Both the position numbers and the translations under genes were made by a program. 64,000 nt of DNA, taken from Agaricus subrufescens (lineage: Eukaryota; Basidiomycota; Agaricomycetes; Agaricales; Agaricaceae). The DNA lies in assembly GCA_029945375.1 (NCBI GenBank), contig CM057057.1:3596001-3660000 (forward strand). Direction: 5' to 3'. Shown one piece after another: positions 1 to 14,010 of the stretch; position 1 is the stretch's first letter; the number at the start of each line of letters is the position of its first letter. Under the pieces are notes generated by a model, which made no database searches, was not told where the DNA came from, and saw nothing but the letters and a program-made list of their open reading frames with translations.

Positions 1-153
1 TGGTTTCCGCCATGCCTCTTTCACACTGTGGTATCGGTCTGATTGGTGTCGTCTGATAAGCTAAGGTCACGACGAGTATTCGAAATTCGAATCGAAGCAG
101 ACGAACTTGAATTTATTGGTACGTTTTTTGACGATTGGAATCTTGACGGCCAT
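1..153 (-). CDS. RPL32: 60S ribosomal protein L32 (eL32), 5' part only
   Basis: Component of the large cytosolic ribosomal subunit; the gene runs off the left edge. Exon 1 is 153-107 and exon 2 is 52-1. Exon 1 begins MAVKIPIVKKRTNKFK and exon 2 continues RHQSDRYHSVKEAWRKP, which is the eL32 N-terminus. The splice falls inside the Lys codon (AA|A) at a GT-AG intron of 54 nt with an unusual gttcgt donor. The ATG sits six bases after a cctttctctcaacag-type acceptor ending at 160, so the leader probably carries its own intron. A strong donor on the same strand at 326 (gtgagtatg) could be its partner. The gene is divergent from TEF1, an arrangement that would suit co-expression of two very highly expressed translation genes. 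The C-terminal part lies outside the window. Confidence 0.93.
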
Positions 154-1032
154 GGCGGTCTGTTGAGAGAAAGGAAATATGTAAATAAAGGTTTCTGAAG
201 CCGAAGGTCATCCGAGTCGCGAAAGTTGCATCCAACCAAAATCCATCTCCTGCTCACAGCACGGACCACGTATGCATTATGGAATGGTTCTAGGCGAAAT
301 ATCCAGCATAAGAATGACATACTCACAGATCTTTTGGGCTTGAGGATAGCGGCGTCGACGATATGTTGCAGAGGTCAACGGTTTGCGTTTGCTTATGTAA
401 TAAGTGATGACCCCGGAGACCACGAAGATCGGCTCGGCATACAATGGCGTGGGGAAGCGAGCTGGGGTCCCCAGCAGGTGGTACCGGATTATCTTGTGGA
501 ATGCAGCACCCTTGGTCCATGTACGTCTTGAGGTTATTGTTGCCGCGTGGTCTCCGCAATACCATCTTCTGTCCAACAAGTAGAGATCTGATGTTAACAA
601 GTAGCCCGTATCTTGGAGCAAGCACAGTATCATATTCTTGACTTGACTTTTCATCGTCTGCTTATCTCCGGATGCTCCCCGGAAGGGCCGTGGGGCGGCC
701 GGTGCCGAGGTAGGGCGGAGGGGAGTCACGGTGAGAAAGATCACGCACTGTTTTATCAGCCATCAGATCCATCTATCGATAAAAAAAATTTGCCCGTTGC
801 AGTATAACTAGGACAAACACCTCCACCTCTCTCTCGCTCTTACCACCACCTCCTTCTACACTCTCTCTACCTCCTCATACCAAAGTAAGTCTTCCGATCT
901 TCCATACGTTCATTTTGTGTCTTCAGCGATCGTCGATGTCTCTAATCGCCCTACCCCCGATCTGACCGCCCGTTTTACCCTCTCATCACATCCGATAACA
1001 TATTTACCAACTACTTTACAGACCTCTAAAAA
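154..1032. promoter_or_regulatory. Divergent RPL32 / TEF1 upstream region
   Basis: The 879 bp between two divergent translation genes. On the TEF1 side there is an A-rich TATA-like stretch (gataaaaaa, about 779), then a pyrimidine-rich block at about 822-880 (repeated ctctc and acctc) of the kind found at starts of strongly expressed fungal genes. On the RPL32 side, a probable leader intron (minus strand, about 326 to 160) precedes the ATG. A 155-codon minus-strand reading frame at 277-744 crosses this region, but I could not assign it to a gene. The positions are seen in the sequence; the promoter role is inferred. Confidence 0.6.
885..1021 (+). other. TEF1 5'-UTR intron (predicted)
   Basis: After the pyrimidine-rich block there is a consensus donor (caaa|gtaagt) at 885. 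A consensus acceptor (ctactttacag) at 1021 lies 11 bases before the ATG. The 137-nt span contains no start codon in frame with EF-1-alpha. A leader intron is common in fungal TEF1 genes. The call is by splice-site pattern only. Confidence 0.7.
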
Positions 1033-2850
<1,818 letters not shown>

Positions 2851-3204
2851 ATTAGAGGTCACTCGCTGCATTCCCCCTTCACTCCTTCATATCATTCCCC
2901 TCTTCTTATTTTTTCATTGGTACTCACGTTGCTACGCTTTGCTTTCATGACATAATCTGTATTTTCCATTACGAAGCCGGCGGCGAGTTTAGTTCGTCGT
3001 GTATTCATTGGTGTATCAAAAATGCAAAATCGCCGCCCCGTGTCATGTAGTACGGTTAGTTGTTGTGTTTATGTAGGATAAGGCGTATTGCAAAACACAA
3101 CTTGTTGAGGACTCAGAACATTTATGAACGACCAAGCTTTTCGTGGACCTCCCAGACGATCATATTCAATGTACAGCATTTTGATTACAGTGTAGGCAAC
3201 TTGT
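2851..3204. other. Convergent 3' region of TEF1 and the hydrolase gene
   Basis: 354 bp between two convergent stop codons. It is AT-rich and pyrimidine-rich after the TEF1 stop, with no supported reading frame and no RNA gene. It probably holds both 3' UTRs and polyadenylation signals. Confidence 0.6.
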
Positions 3205-4627
3205 TTAACATATATGTTCTGGGGCCTTACCATCGTCGACGCGCGGACCCATGTCCCTGGCTACTGTCCTGTCAAAGACCTCCATCATGAAAGTAAACAA
3301 AGAACGAGTGAGTGCTGCGTCCCATCGACCCTTTGAACTTTCGTCTCTAATAAATGCATGTTGTGCTTGTACTTCCAGGAACTGGGTTATATGTGTTATC
3401 GTTATTGATCAAGATAGAATCGAGGGACACGTACTGAAGTGATCACTCCAGCATCCTCGAAGGTCTTCCGAATCAGGTCTCTACCTTCTCGGGGAACGTG
3501 TGTGTCCTGTGAAGGGAAATTCATGAAACTAGATGTAGCCGCCTGGAACAATGATAGCGTGCCTGTTTGCCAAAGATCATCTACATAGATAACAATTAGG
3601 ATCGCCGAAATTGAAATGATGAAATGCCGTACCACTACTTCTTTGCCGGTGAGTTCTCCGTTACGTATTTTGATTAGAGTATCGTCATTCTTTCCTTTGC
3701 CCAGTGTGGCGCTGTGTATGTCAGTGCCGAAGAAACAGACAGAGGAGAGGACTTTTGGGTGGAAAGCCGCCTAGATCAAGGATTTGGCGGTCAGTAAATA
3801 GAACGAGGTATCTGGATTTACATACCCTAAGAGCCTGCAGAAGAGATGTTAGTACCTAAAGGAAGAGCATTGAATTCATGACATACTAGATGCCCTCCCA
3901 GACACATTCCGGTTGCTAGATATATCATGTCTGATTAGATGAGTATATAAGACGCCACAGCGGGATATCGCACCACCGATGCGTCCATTGCAGTTTGGCA
4001 GACGGGTGAGCAAATCGGCGCAAAGTGCCGTATCCTTAGGGTGCCTGTATGTTAGGCGATGTCTCGATGAATAGCATAAGCACCATACCTCGTTGTATGC
4101 AGCCACGGTCTTTTCAACCTGTACCGGACTAGCGTTTGTGATCGAGCTAGGGCAAATACTAACGCGATGCTGCGCACCTTGAAGTCGTTTCCCCTTCTGG
4201 TGTCTAGATTATAGATAGCTTTATGGTATGGAAGGTAACGCATATGAGTTGTCTCTCACCTTCGTCGTCGTAGAGGAGTGGCTCTGGTCCCACGAATTCG
4301 TGATAAGAAGATGGGCAGGCTTGATGATCACTGAGTCCCTCACAAGATCTCAACATCTAGAGGCGTACCGACGACAAAACCTTGACTGGCGATTTGACCC
4401 GCGAAGCGCTCAACGGGGCCCGTTACTTGATAGATCTCACTTTAAGCGACAAGACATGAGAACGTGATGCGACCATAATCCAAGAAATCGCATCACCTGT
4501 ACACGATAACGCCAGGGAATTTTGCTTGTGGATAGTTGGGCACGTTGGGCGCGAGTACATAGATGCGCATGAGCTTGCCGCCATCGAGTTGGCAGGGGAC
4601 ATCGTGGTGAGTCTTGGTGATGAGCAT
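3205..4627 (-). CDS. Dienelactone hydrolase family protein
   Basis: Alpha/beta hydrolase of the dienelactone hydrolase (carboxymethylenebutenolidase-like) family. The natural substrate is not evident. Twelve exons (minus): 4627-4497, 4439-4369, 4319-4260, 4203-4178, 4118-4089, 4034-3974, 3915-3887, 3834-3826, 3770-3633, 3580-3563, 3506-3435, 3381-3205; 273 aa. Family landmarks occur in order: SEIYQVTGPVERFA, PSSYHEF, LPNCNGRIGATGMCLGGHL (nucleophile Cys), TDIHSATLGKGKNDD, GKQDTHVPREGRD (acid Asp) and QHAFIRDE (His). The Cys-Asp-His triad is therefore intact. Two features are odd. Exon 8 is only 9 nt (GCT CTT AGG). The intron after exon 10 begins with GC (CAG|gcacgc), and no usable GT donor keeps GKQ and DTHV joined. 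Twelve exons in 1.4 kb is extreme even for this window. Confidence 0.9.
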
Positions 4628-4750
4628 GGTAAGTTGTTATGAGATCAGGAACCTGATCGGTGGTGCTATATCTGTCCCACCGACGCACGTTCGTGCACAG
4701 ACAATGATATATACTTCGCCGCCTCGCGTTGCACGGCCTCGCCTCCGAGC

Positions 4751-5596
4751 ATGGACGGAAAAATAATGCGCGCCCGGTCTCTAGCTGCTCAGGACCAGAA
4801 ACTCGCTCTGTGGGTCATCGGCAAGGCCAACTTTGAAAATCTCGCCACTGCCAACCGCCAAAGTACTATGTTCTCCGTTGGAGCCTGTTTATTGACCTCT
4901 GGCTAATCTGTTGCATTAGTATATGCCCACCCCCTCGTCCTTCTCGTATGGGCCTCGCTCTCCTTTCTTATGATTCACTACATGAATTGGTGGCCATCAA
5001 GCTACTCCAGTATTCCCAGAATAATCGGATACCTCCTCACTCTTCCAGCCTTCGCTTCTGTCGCTGTCCCAGTAATGTTTTTAATTGACTGGTAGGATAT
5101 GATGCATAATTTCAATAGACAACGTTTACCAATTTCCCTTTTTTATAGGAAAAATCGCCCCCACTTCGAAACTCGAACCCAAGAAATAATCAAGGAAAGG
5201 GATTTAGACGATCCCCTAACCTACTACAACAAGTCCCCTGCATCCGGTTTCTGGATTTTCGAATTCGGAGAGAACTTTGTCGGGTTGATTGCCCTGGATG
5301 CCAATGATGCAAAAAATACGCGTAAGGCGTTTATCAGGCATTTCTTCGTCCACGAGTCGTATCGAAAAACTGGTATTCAAACTGACATACTCAACCATGC
5401 TCTGAAGCATGCTTTCAACAACAGTTCGACACTTGAATCCGTTGTGGCTGTGGATACTCCCGCACTGGTGCCCTATATCCACAAATGTTTGGAAGATGCG
5501 AAATTCCAACCGTTGATGGATTATCAGACAATCGGCATCATGGGTTTATGGAAATTCCACACTGCCTGTCTGCAGAGGAAAGATTTTCAGAAGTAA
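4751..5596 (+). CDS. GNAT-fold acetyltransferase with two membrane segments
   Basis: Probable membrane-bound N-acetyltransferase; acceptor unknown. Three exons: 4751-4862, 4920-5091, 5149-5596; 243 aa. Residues about 38-56 and 68-90 are hydrophobic (PLVLLVWASLSFLMIHY, then a second stretch ending VMFLIDW), giving a hairpin anchor before the soluble domain. The C-terminal half has the GNAT layout: the beta-strand FWIFEFGENFVGLIAL, then IRHFFVHESYRKTGIQTDILNHAL in the place of acetyl-CoA motif A. The usual Q/RxxGxG/A signature is only loosely kept (RKTGIQ), so activity is an inference. The start is the first ATG, 124 bp from the divergent hydrolase gene, so they share a promoter. It lies 83 bp upstream of ELP5 on the same strand. 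Confidence 0.8.
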
Positions 5597-5679
5597 TTTG
5601 ACTACAAAAAGTACTTGGTTAAATTAGTTTAGTGATATCCCGCCTAATCAAGCAACTTGTTTCTATTTCTGCATCCACC

Positions 5680-6918
5680 ATGTTACTTCCTCTTTTACTC
5701 AACGAAACTCGAGAGGATCAACCCTTCGTGCTTCTGCAGTCCACTATAGCCCAATCTATCTTATCCTTCCTTCGTGCTCTCTGCAAGCGGCCTTCAACCC
5801 ACACCATTGTCTACACCTTCCTCTATGCACCCTCGACATTTTCAGACTCCAACACTCCAGAGGTAGAAGTACAAGACTGGACTGGCGACATACCAGGATA
5901 CAGCGATCCACGGGACATTAGTATCGAGCTATCGGCAGCGATAAAAGATGGTGTGTCTAGGCACACCAATACCAAGTAACACCAACTCAATGAAAGGGCC
6001 AGCTCCCAAAGACAAACCACTGAACATCGTAATTGACTCGCTAGAAACATTGTCAGAGAATCTAAACTCACCATCAAAAACATATATGTTCCTCCGCGAG
6101 ATTCTTTGTCTGCTGAAAACACACCCAAGTCTGTTTGGTTCACGCCCCTAGATAAACCTCTTCTGACACCCTGAAGAAAATTCACAGTTGATCGTACACT
6201 CCCTGAAACCCAGTGAAATTGCGTCGTTTCTTCTTCAGACGGATTTCTCGTCTTCCCTTTTCCATATAGCCGCCCATCCGACATCCCTATTTCACCACCT
6301 GTTTAAAGAATACATGATTTCGCCCCCTCCAATCTCTCCAGATGTCAAATTCTGGAGCGTCTTCATACCGCTCAGCGAAAGAGTACATGAAGTTGATCAC
6401 CTATCCTTCGGCCCCCAAGGCGAAGGAAGCAGTTGTGGGATCGAAATAGTCATGGAGATCCTTTCTCGCAGCAACAGTAGCCAGTCTAGAAGGCGTGGTA
6501 ACGAACGCACGCTAGAAGGATGGGACTCGGTCAGGTCGCAATCTTGCGCCATATCGGAATTACAATCTTTAAAGTCATTGTTCTCGCAAAAATCGGTGGT
6601 CGAGGTGAGAGTCTTGTATAATATCCCCACCCTCATGTCTCGGTTACCAACTTCAAATCGTTAGTCGTCACCAGATCCGACTCAAAATCTGCCTTTCAAC
6701 TTAAGTCTAAATGAATCGCAGCAACGGTCGCGAGCACAGGTCCCACTTCCTTATGCTCATGAAGGCAGGTCGATATTATTCGAAATCTATATTGTATTAA
6801 TCCACAGACAGGCCAACATTCAAGTGACGCTGCATCCACGAGTGGCGCTATCTTCTATGACCCTGATTCTGCAGATGATATTGATGATGATGATCCCGAT
6901 GATGATTTGGATATATAA
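5680..6918 (+). CDS. ELP5: Elongator complex protein 5
   Basis: Subunit of the Elp456 subcomplex of Elongator, which helps modify wobble uridines of tRNA. Five exons: 5680-5950, 5997-6128, 6177-6604, 6665-6764, 6812-6918; 345 aa. The RecA-like core is seen in IVIDSLETLSENL and YMFLREIL. The C-terminus shows the fungal Elp5 signature: LPFNLSLNESQQRSR, then VPLPY, and an acidic end DPDSADDIDDDDPDDDLDI. Exon 3 uses acceptor ctgaag at 6176, the only one that stays in frame. The last intron (6765-6811) starts with GC (GAAG|gcaggt). Using the nearby GT (cag|gtcgat) shifts the frame and destroys the acidic tail. The stop lies 41 bp from the stop of the opposite-strand gene, so their 3' UTRs overlap. 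Confidence 0.9.
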
Positions 6919-6959
6919 TGGAGCTTTGGAGGAAATAGACCAACTGTATGGGCGGCACT

Positions 6960-8654
6960 CTAGACTCCGATGCGGTGAAGGAAGGATCGTCGATGGTTCC
7001 CTTTTGGTTTCTCTAATTTAAAGATATCGCGATTAAGAAAGTGCTGATTCTCGCTGGTTGTCCTGTGTAGCTTTGGCTTTTCGCTCACAAATGCCGACAG
7101 ATGCTGTAATGACGGAGTAATTGGGTAACGAACACGCGTACCAGCTGTCGAAGAGACAGCTGAACGTCTTCCAATCTTGATACCGCCGAGTTTGTATTCT
7201 CTTACGCGCAACTCGGGGCCGCCCTGAGTATCCTGAGATGACGGCCCTGGTGCGCCACCGTACTGCTGTGAGAGGAGACTGCATAAGTTAAATTTAAACC
7301 AATGAAGATAACACAGACCAGTAGCGCTGGTGAGTCCTGAACTTGTAGCTTAGACTCTTCCTTTTCTGATGGATCTCGACTCCAACGTGAGTTCCTGACT
7401 GGTTCCGGGTCCGAGTCATCGCTGGCCGCACGTTCTGATATCGTGCCTTCCAATCGGGAATTGTTGAGAAAACGATGGACGAATCGTTTGGCAATGTGTG
7501 AGAGTCTCACTCGACGTTGAGGGTTCGATACAACCTTGAGCGGAGGGACATCGGAGGAAGGATTGACTCCTGGTACACCAAGGGTAAACATAGATATATC
7601 AGCATCCATACGAAAAGCGTGATCCAGAACTTCACTGGCATATCGCCGAGTGCTCGCTTCCTCTTCGGAAAGCTCATTGGTAGGTCCTGGTAGATTGTTA
7701 CCACCTATCCAGCTCCTCCTAACGCGGCTTCGGGTAGGATCCGTGCTCTGGCATTCCGACTCCGACATCCGTACACCGCTAGGGGTCCATGTCGGCCGTA
7801 AGGGTAGGGATGAACGGTCCCCAAGGGGCGCTGAAATCGGAGACAAAAATTGTGTCCAAGGATTACGGCTATTGGGCTGAGGAGGCCGTAAAGCTTCGGT
7901 ATCCCACTCCAAACGTGGCACTTCAGTCGGCCGAAAGCGAATAGAAGAAGAGGATAATGAATCGATGCTCTCGCATGTCCAAGACGAAGCTCGTATATTT
8001 TTGTCAGAACTTAAATAGGATGGCCCATTGACAAAGATATCGGAGCTGTCTGAGGTGGCATGGATATCTTCTTGCAGAGAAGATGTGGAAGAGAGATCCG
8101 GTATTTCGGGAAGAGAAAGGAAGGTGCTGTCTCCTGGCGGGCTTGGCGACTCACAATACGTACTGATGCCTCGTTCTATCAATAAACTTTGACGGCGGCC
8201 GAACATAGTTTGGTATTGCAGCAATTTATCGCGGTCAGTTTTCGAAGGAGTATGCTCTAAGAAAGGGCTCATGTATGCACTCGAGACGGACGTATTCTGG
8301 TGTGCAAGCGATTAGGAACTGATAAATGAGTAAAATAGGGATTTACCGCTGGCGAGGACTGTAGGCTAAGGTCGGACTACAAGCCAACGAATGAGTACGA
8401 ACACACCCAAGGGGAAAGATGCGCACGACAAAGCTGGTTGGAGTATTTTCTGCGGTGGGTGTCGCAAGGATAGGTTTCGATTCGGAAGTAAAGTAAGAGT
8501 GAGTTACGCGTCGAGGGGTGATTTTAGGTGGGGACAGGCTGGGTATATGCTGGCGAAAGCGGGGACTATCAATGCTGTGACAGCGACGTTGCAATGAACT
8601 TGGACTTGCTGGCCACGCTCCTGGGACCCGGTGCGAGGGGCTCGCAGGGTCCAT
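6960..8654 (-). CDS. Unrecognised Ser/Pro-rich protein, 516 aa
   Basis: I do not recognise this protein. Four exons (minus): 8654-8407, 8365-8347, 8296-7319, 7265-6960; 516 aa. Exon 2 is only 19 nt. The sequence is rich in Ser, Pro and Arg, with long stretches of low-complexity character (SLSSSS, DLSSTSS). It is probably largely disordered, with no membrane segment or signal peptide. The best-ordered part is likely residues about 230-340 (EASTRRYASEVLDHAFRMDA and IAKRFVHRFLNN). The final exon gives a basic C-terminus. Joining exons 3 and 4 at the phase-0 GT-AG pair (7318/7266) avoids a premature stop at 7202. Its 3' end faces ELP5. Regulatory or scaffolding roles are possible, but nothing in the sequence says so. 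Confidence 0.7.
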
Positions 8655-8845
8655 GAGCGGGGTCGAGAGCAAGGTCGAGGGAGACGGAAGCCAAGTCTGC
8701 GAGTTAACTTTCAGATTTTATAGACACACACCTCGTGACTCGACGGGAAAATATCTCTATGATTAAAAAAACTATTAATCCACTTGTGTTCAAGTATCTA
8801 GGGGTCGTAGAATTGTCCCATAGCCCAATCCCTTGATCAAGTCCT

Positions 8846-10388
<1,543 letters not shown>

Positions 10389-10571
10389 GGTTGGGGGTAT
10401 CGTATGTACAAGTGGCAGAGTTCCTGCACCCGCGTTTTTGCGAATTTAACTTGGGCCACCGCCATCCGGATTCCGCGAACTAGCACTATTAGGTAAGCAC
10501 ACCTCCGGCCGGGTAATCGTCGGCGCTGGTAATTTTAGCGCAAGATTATCTAGTTGACTCGATCCCTCGCC

Positions 10572-12542
10572 ATGTCTGAACCCCTTGAAAGGTGCGGTTT
10601 CTTTTCTTGATATTCTTCTGGATTCTCATCCCCACTCAAGCGCTGATGCGGCCAAAGGCCCGTCCAAAAGCCAGCTCAAGAAACAAGCCAAGGCTGCCGA
10701 AAAGGCAAAGCAAGCCGCTGAGAGGGCTGAGAAACAGAAAGAGCTCGATCAACAGAAAAGCGCCGCTGAAGCCGTGCGTACACCCACTAGCCTGTTGTAG
10801 GGCATCGCTCAGTCTACTTTCAGGACTATGCTGTAGACTTTTATGGTGCCCTACCTCTAAATCAGTCTCAATCTAGGACTCGCCGAGAGAGGGTTCAACT
10901 TATCTCTCTCTCCAACCGCGATGGCGAGGCTGTACTCTTCCGTGCTCGAGTTCACACTTCACGTGCACAGGGAAATAAGATGGTCTTCTTAGAGCTGCGC
11001 CAAGGAGCAGAATCCGTTCAAGCACTGGCTATCGTCACCCCCGAGAAGATCTCGAAGCAAATGGTCAAGTGGATTGCCAGTCTCACAGCTGAGAGTATCG
11101 TTCTCGTCGAGGGTGTCGTTCACAAGTCACCTGAACCCATCAAAAGTGCCACTGTCAATGACGTCGAAGTTCATCTCACTAAGGTTGGCTGGTTCTAAAA
11201 TTCTGATGGTTCTAATCGCCTCATCCCTGTCTACTAGGTCCATCTTGTCTCTGGAATTGAAGGAAGGCTACCTTTCTCGCTCGACGATGCTTCTCGTCCC
11301 GAGAGCGAATTTGAAGCGGGCGATGCTCAGTTCAATCGCGTGCTCTTGGATACCCGTCTCAATAATCGAGTCATTGATCTTCGCGTGAGCATACGACGCG
11401 CTTGAATTCATCTAGGTTATGCCAACGATATCTATAGACTCAAACCAATCAAGCCATCTTCAAGCTCCAGGGAGCTATCGGTCGTTTATTCCGTGAACAC
11501 CTAGAAGCCAACCGTTTTGTCGAAATTCACAGCCCAAAACTTCAGGGTGCCGCCACCGAGTCTGGGGCTTCTGTGTTCAAAGTTGGCTATTTCAAGGGTG
11601 ACCATCTATCATTCTTATGGCAGAGTTCCGAGTTTCTCAAATCATCTCAGGTGATGCTTTCCTCGCTCAATCGCCCCAATTGGCAAAGCAGATGGCCATT
11701 GCTGCGGATTTCGAGCGTGTTTTTGAGATTGGTCCCGTCTTTCGTGCAGAAGACTCCAACACTCACCGACACTTAACTGAATTTATTGGTCTCGATCTTG
11801 AGATGGTTATCGAGGAACATTATCACGAGGTTTTAGAGCTACTCGATGGTCTCTTCCTATCCATCTTCCGCGGGCTTCGAGACCAATACAAAAGAGAAAT
11901 CGATATTATTGGCCAACAGTTCCCCGCCGACGAGTTTAAATGGAGAGAAGGTCCAGAAGGAACGCTGAAACTCACCTTTAAGGAAGCTGTTGATCTGCTG
12001 GTAGAGGACGGGGTTTCGAGGGATATTTTGGATGATATCAAGTAAGCCTTGATATACCCTGTCGGCTAGTAAATAGACTTACGGATCGTCTAGTACCGAA
12101 AACGAGAAGAGGCTTGGAGCCATTGTCAAAGCCAAATATGATACCGACTACTTCATCATCGACAAATTCCCGATGGCACTTCGTCCTTTTTATACCATGC
12201 CTGATCCAAATGACCCTGTATGTAGGCACACTTTCCATCCCCGCTTTCGCTTACGAATCTTTGCAGTCCCTTTCAAACTCTTACGACTTTTTCATGCGCG
12301 GAGAGGAGATATTATCAGGCGCTCAACGAATTCATGACGCTCAGTTCTTATGCGAGAAGATGCGTAATAAGGGGGTCAATCCCGAGTCAATGAAGGATTA
12401 CGTGAATGCATTCCGTATGGGCTGCCCGCCTCATGGAGGGGGAGGTATCGGACTAGAGCGGGTACTCATGCTATTCCTCAAACTCAACAACATCCGTCGG
12501 GCCTCCTTGTTTCCAAGGGACCCGAAACGTCTGGAGCCTTGA
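10572..12542 (+). CDS. DPS1: Aspartyl-tRNA synthetase, cytosolic
   Basis: Class IIb synthetase charging tRNA-Asp. Eight exons: 10572-10591, 10641-10773, 10824-11183, 11238-11384, 11438-11597, 11651-12041, 12094-12217, 12267-12542; 536 aa. The first coding exon is 20 nt. A Lys/Ala/Glu-rich N-terminal extension (residues about 10-55) is the RNA-binding helix seen in eukaryotic AspRS. It is followed by the OB-fold anticodon domain ([13 protein letters not shown]). The catalytic core shows [18 protein letters not shown], the [15 protein letters not shown] loop, motif 2 [15 protein letters not shown] and motif 3 [12 protein letters not shown], ending with the typical [15 protein letters not shown]. 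Length and order fit the cytosolic rather than the bacterial-type mitochondrial enzyme. Confidence 0.97.
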
Positions 12543-12939
12543 TAGAAGCAGATAGTCAGCGTGTAAGGAAAGAGACAACAATGCCAGCTATTTGCATTCC
12601 ACGAGCTCCGAAAATCCCACACCAAACAATCTTACTTTAGATTAGCAAAGAACTCATGTAATCCAGAAGCACCCTTGCCATCAAGACTACTCCTAAGAGA
12701 AGCATGCTAATTCAATGTTACCAAACATGATGCTTGATGCATGATACTAATCAATAGCCGCCACGGAGTTGACCGACGAACTTGGTTAGCTGGAAATATA
12801 AGTGCGCCACCGCTAGATTAATAAACTATGGATTAAAAAAGGGCGTTGGGGTAGAAGGGTTTTTTTCTTTTCTCTCCTTTCCTCCTTCATACCAGCGCCT
12901 TTCTTTCCCCTCCCTCATCTCACTTCCACATCCCCATCC
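12543..12939. other. Intergenic region with pyrimidine-rich block
   Basis: 397 bp. It holds the AspRS 3' UTR and the promoter of the next gene. A strongly pyrimidine-biased run (repeated ttttctt, ctccttt, ctccc) covers about 12858-12935 directly before the ATG. I see no reading frame or RNA gene. Confidence 0.55.
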
Positions 12940-13668
12940 ATGTTCATCCCCAAGCGAGACGATGACGATACCTGTATGACAGGCAATGCTGGCTGTATGC
13001 CATCCTACGCCATTATAGGGCCCAACCCATCAGAAATGGACAATCCGACCTCTGAACCGTCGAAATACGACAAAGCTGGCGCACACCGGTTTATAGGCAT
13101 CGGGATGGTAGTAGGAATGGCATTTCTGGTATTAGTCGCCTATCTCGTTTTTGGGCGCCGGCCAAAGAGGATATGGAGAAAATACTTCCGGCGATTAGGG
13201 GAAGAGGGAGAGGAAGAAGTATCAGCGGAGGAAGGGAAGAGAAGTGCTAAGAAGGTTGCCGTTATACTAGAGTCGGCGTCGGCGTCGTCTTCTGAGGAAA
13301 TGACGCATCGCCACTCGCGTCAGATGGCTGACTACGCGACACCAGATGTTGATCGGAGATCAAAATCGCGGAAGCGGTCATCGAGGAGTCGTCGTCGTCG
13401 AAGCACATATGACCAGGATGCCAACGAAGGTGCAGTCCATGAAGGGAAGGATGTTGATGTGGAGCCTGGATCCTTAGTTACTGGATGGCAAGTTGAGCGG
13501 GTACACGCGGCTCGTTACGAGGTGAGTCCCTTCTCGTTCCAACTTACTTTTCCGTCCATATCGGTTCTCCCACAGGTGCACACACCGACAGATCATCAGC
13601 CAGAGCTGAGGCAGCAAGTCCACATCCAGAAGCCATGCTTAGCGCATGTCAACGGTAATAATAGGTGA
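12940..13668 (+). CDS. Hypothetical single-pass membrane protein
   Basis: No family recognised. Two exons, 12940-13521 and 13576-13668; 224 aa after splicing. A short N-terminal part with two Cys (DDDDTCMTGNAGCM) precedes one transmembrane segment at residues about 51-70 (FIGIGMVVGMAFLVLVAYLV). Next comes a basic stop-transfer patch (GRRPKRIWRKYFRR), then a charged, Ser-rich cytoplasmic tail with a dense Arg/Ser tract (KSRKRSSRSRRRRS). The orientation is probably N-out, C-in. The intron (13522-13575) is 54 nt, in frame and stop-free, so unspliced mRNA would encode an 18-residue insertion. I chose splicing because both borders match consensus. Confidence 0.65.
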   Translation: MFIPKRDDDDTCMTGNAGCMPSYAIIGPNPSEMDNPTSEPSKYDKAGAHRFIGIGMVVGMAFLVLVAYLVFGRRPKRIWRKYFRRLGEEGEEEVSAEEGKRSAKKVAVILESASASSSEEMTHRHSRQMADYATPDVDRRSKSRKRSSRSRRRRSTYDQDANEGAVHEGKDVDVEPGSLVTGWQVERVHAARYEVSPFSFQLTFPSISVLPQVHTPTDHQPELRQQVHIQKPCLAHVNGNNR

Positions 13669-14010
13669 AAAGGCATATACAGCTGCGTTTCGTGAACTAT
13701 CACCTGCCCTGAACGGGGATCACCGCTGTTGTTTTACCTCGGTTGAGGAATCATGCGCATTGCGAGCGGGCGAGACGCTGCAGTGCATGGACGCCAGCAG
13801 TCGGGACATGAGCAGGCATTCGGTACAATAGATACCGTCAGAATTATCTATTAACAAAACCAATGTGCTGGGCTTTAGTACAAACATATGAATATATCGA
13901 GTTCCTGCCATGATAAAACTACATAAAAAAATGCGCACGAGTCTCGCCAAATAACAGTGCAAGTGCATTTCGAGAAATGAAACGCTGTGCATGTCATAAA
14001 TCAGGATGAA
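13669..14010. other. Convergent 3' region
   Basis: 342 bp between the stops of the membrane protein and the SSH4-like gene. It contains short A-runs and no supported gene. Confidence 0.5.

Noticed and set aside
277..744. 155-codon minus-strand frame between RPL32 and TEF1, with a segment (RFPTPLYAEP, VVSGVITYYISK) slightly like ATP synthase subunit Atp18
   Set aside because: No start codon and splice set give a complete small protein. The gtgagtatg at 326 is better explained as the donor of the RPL32 leader intron.
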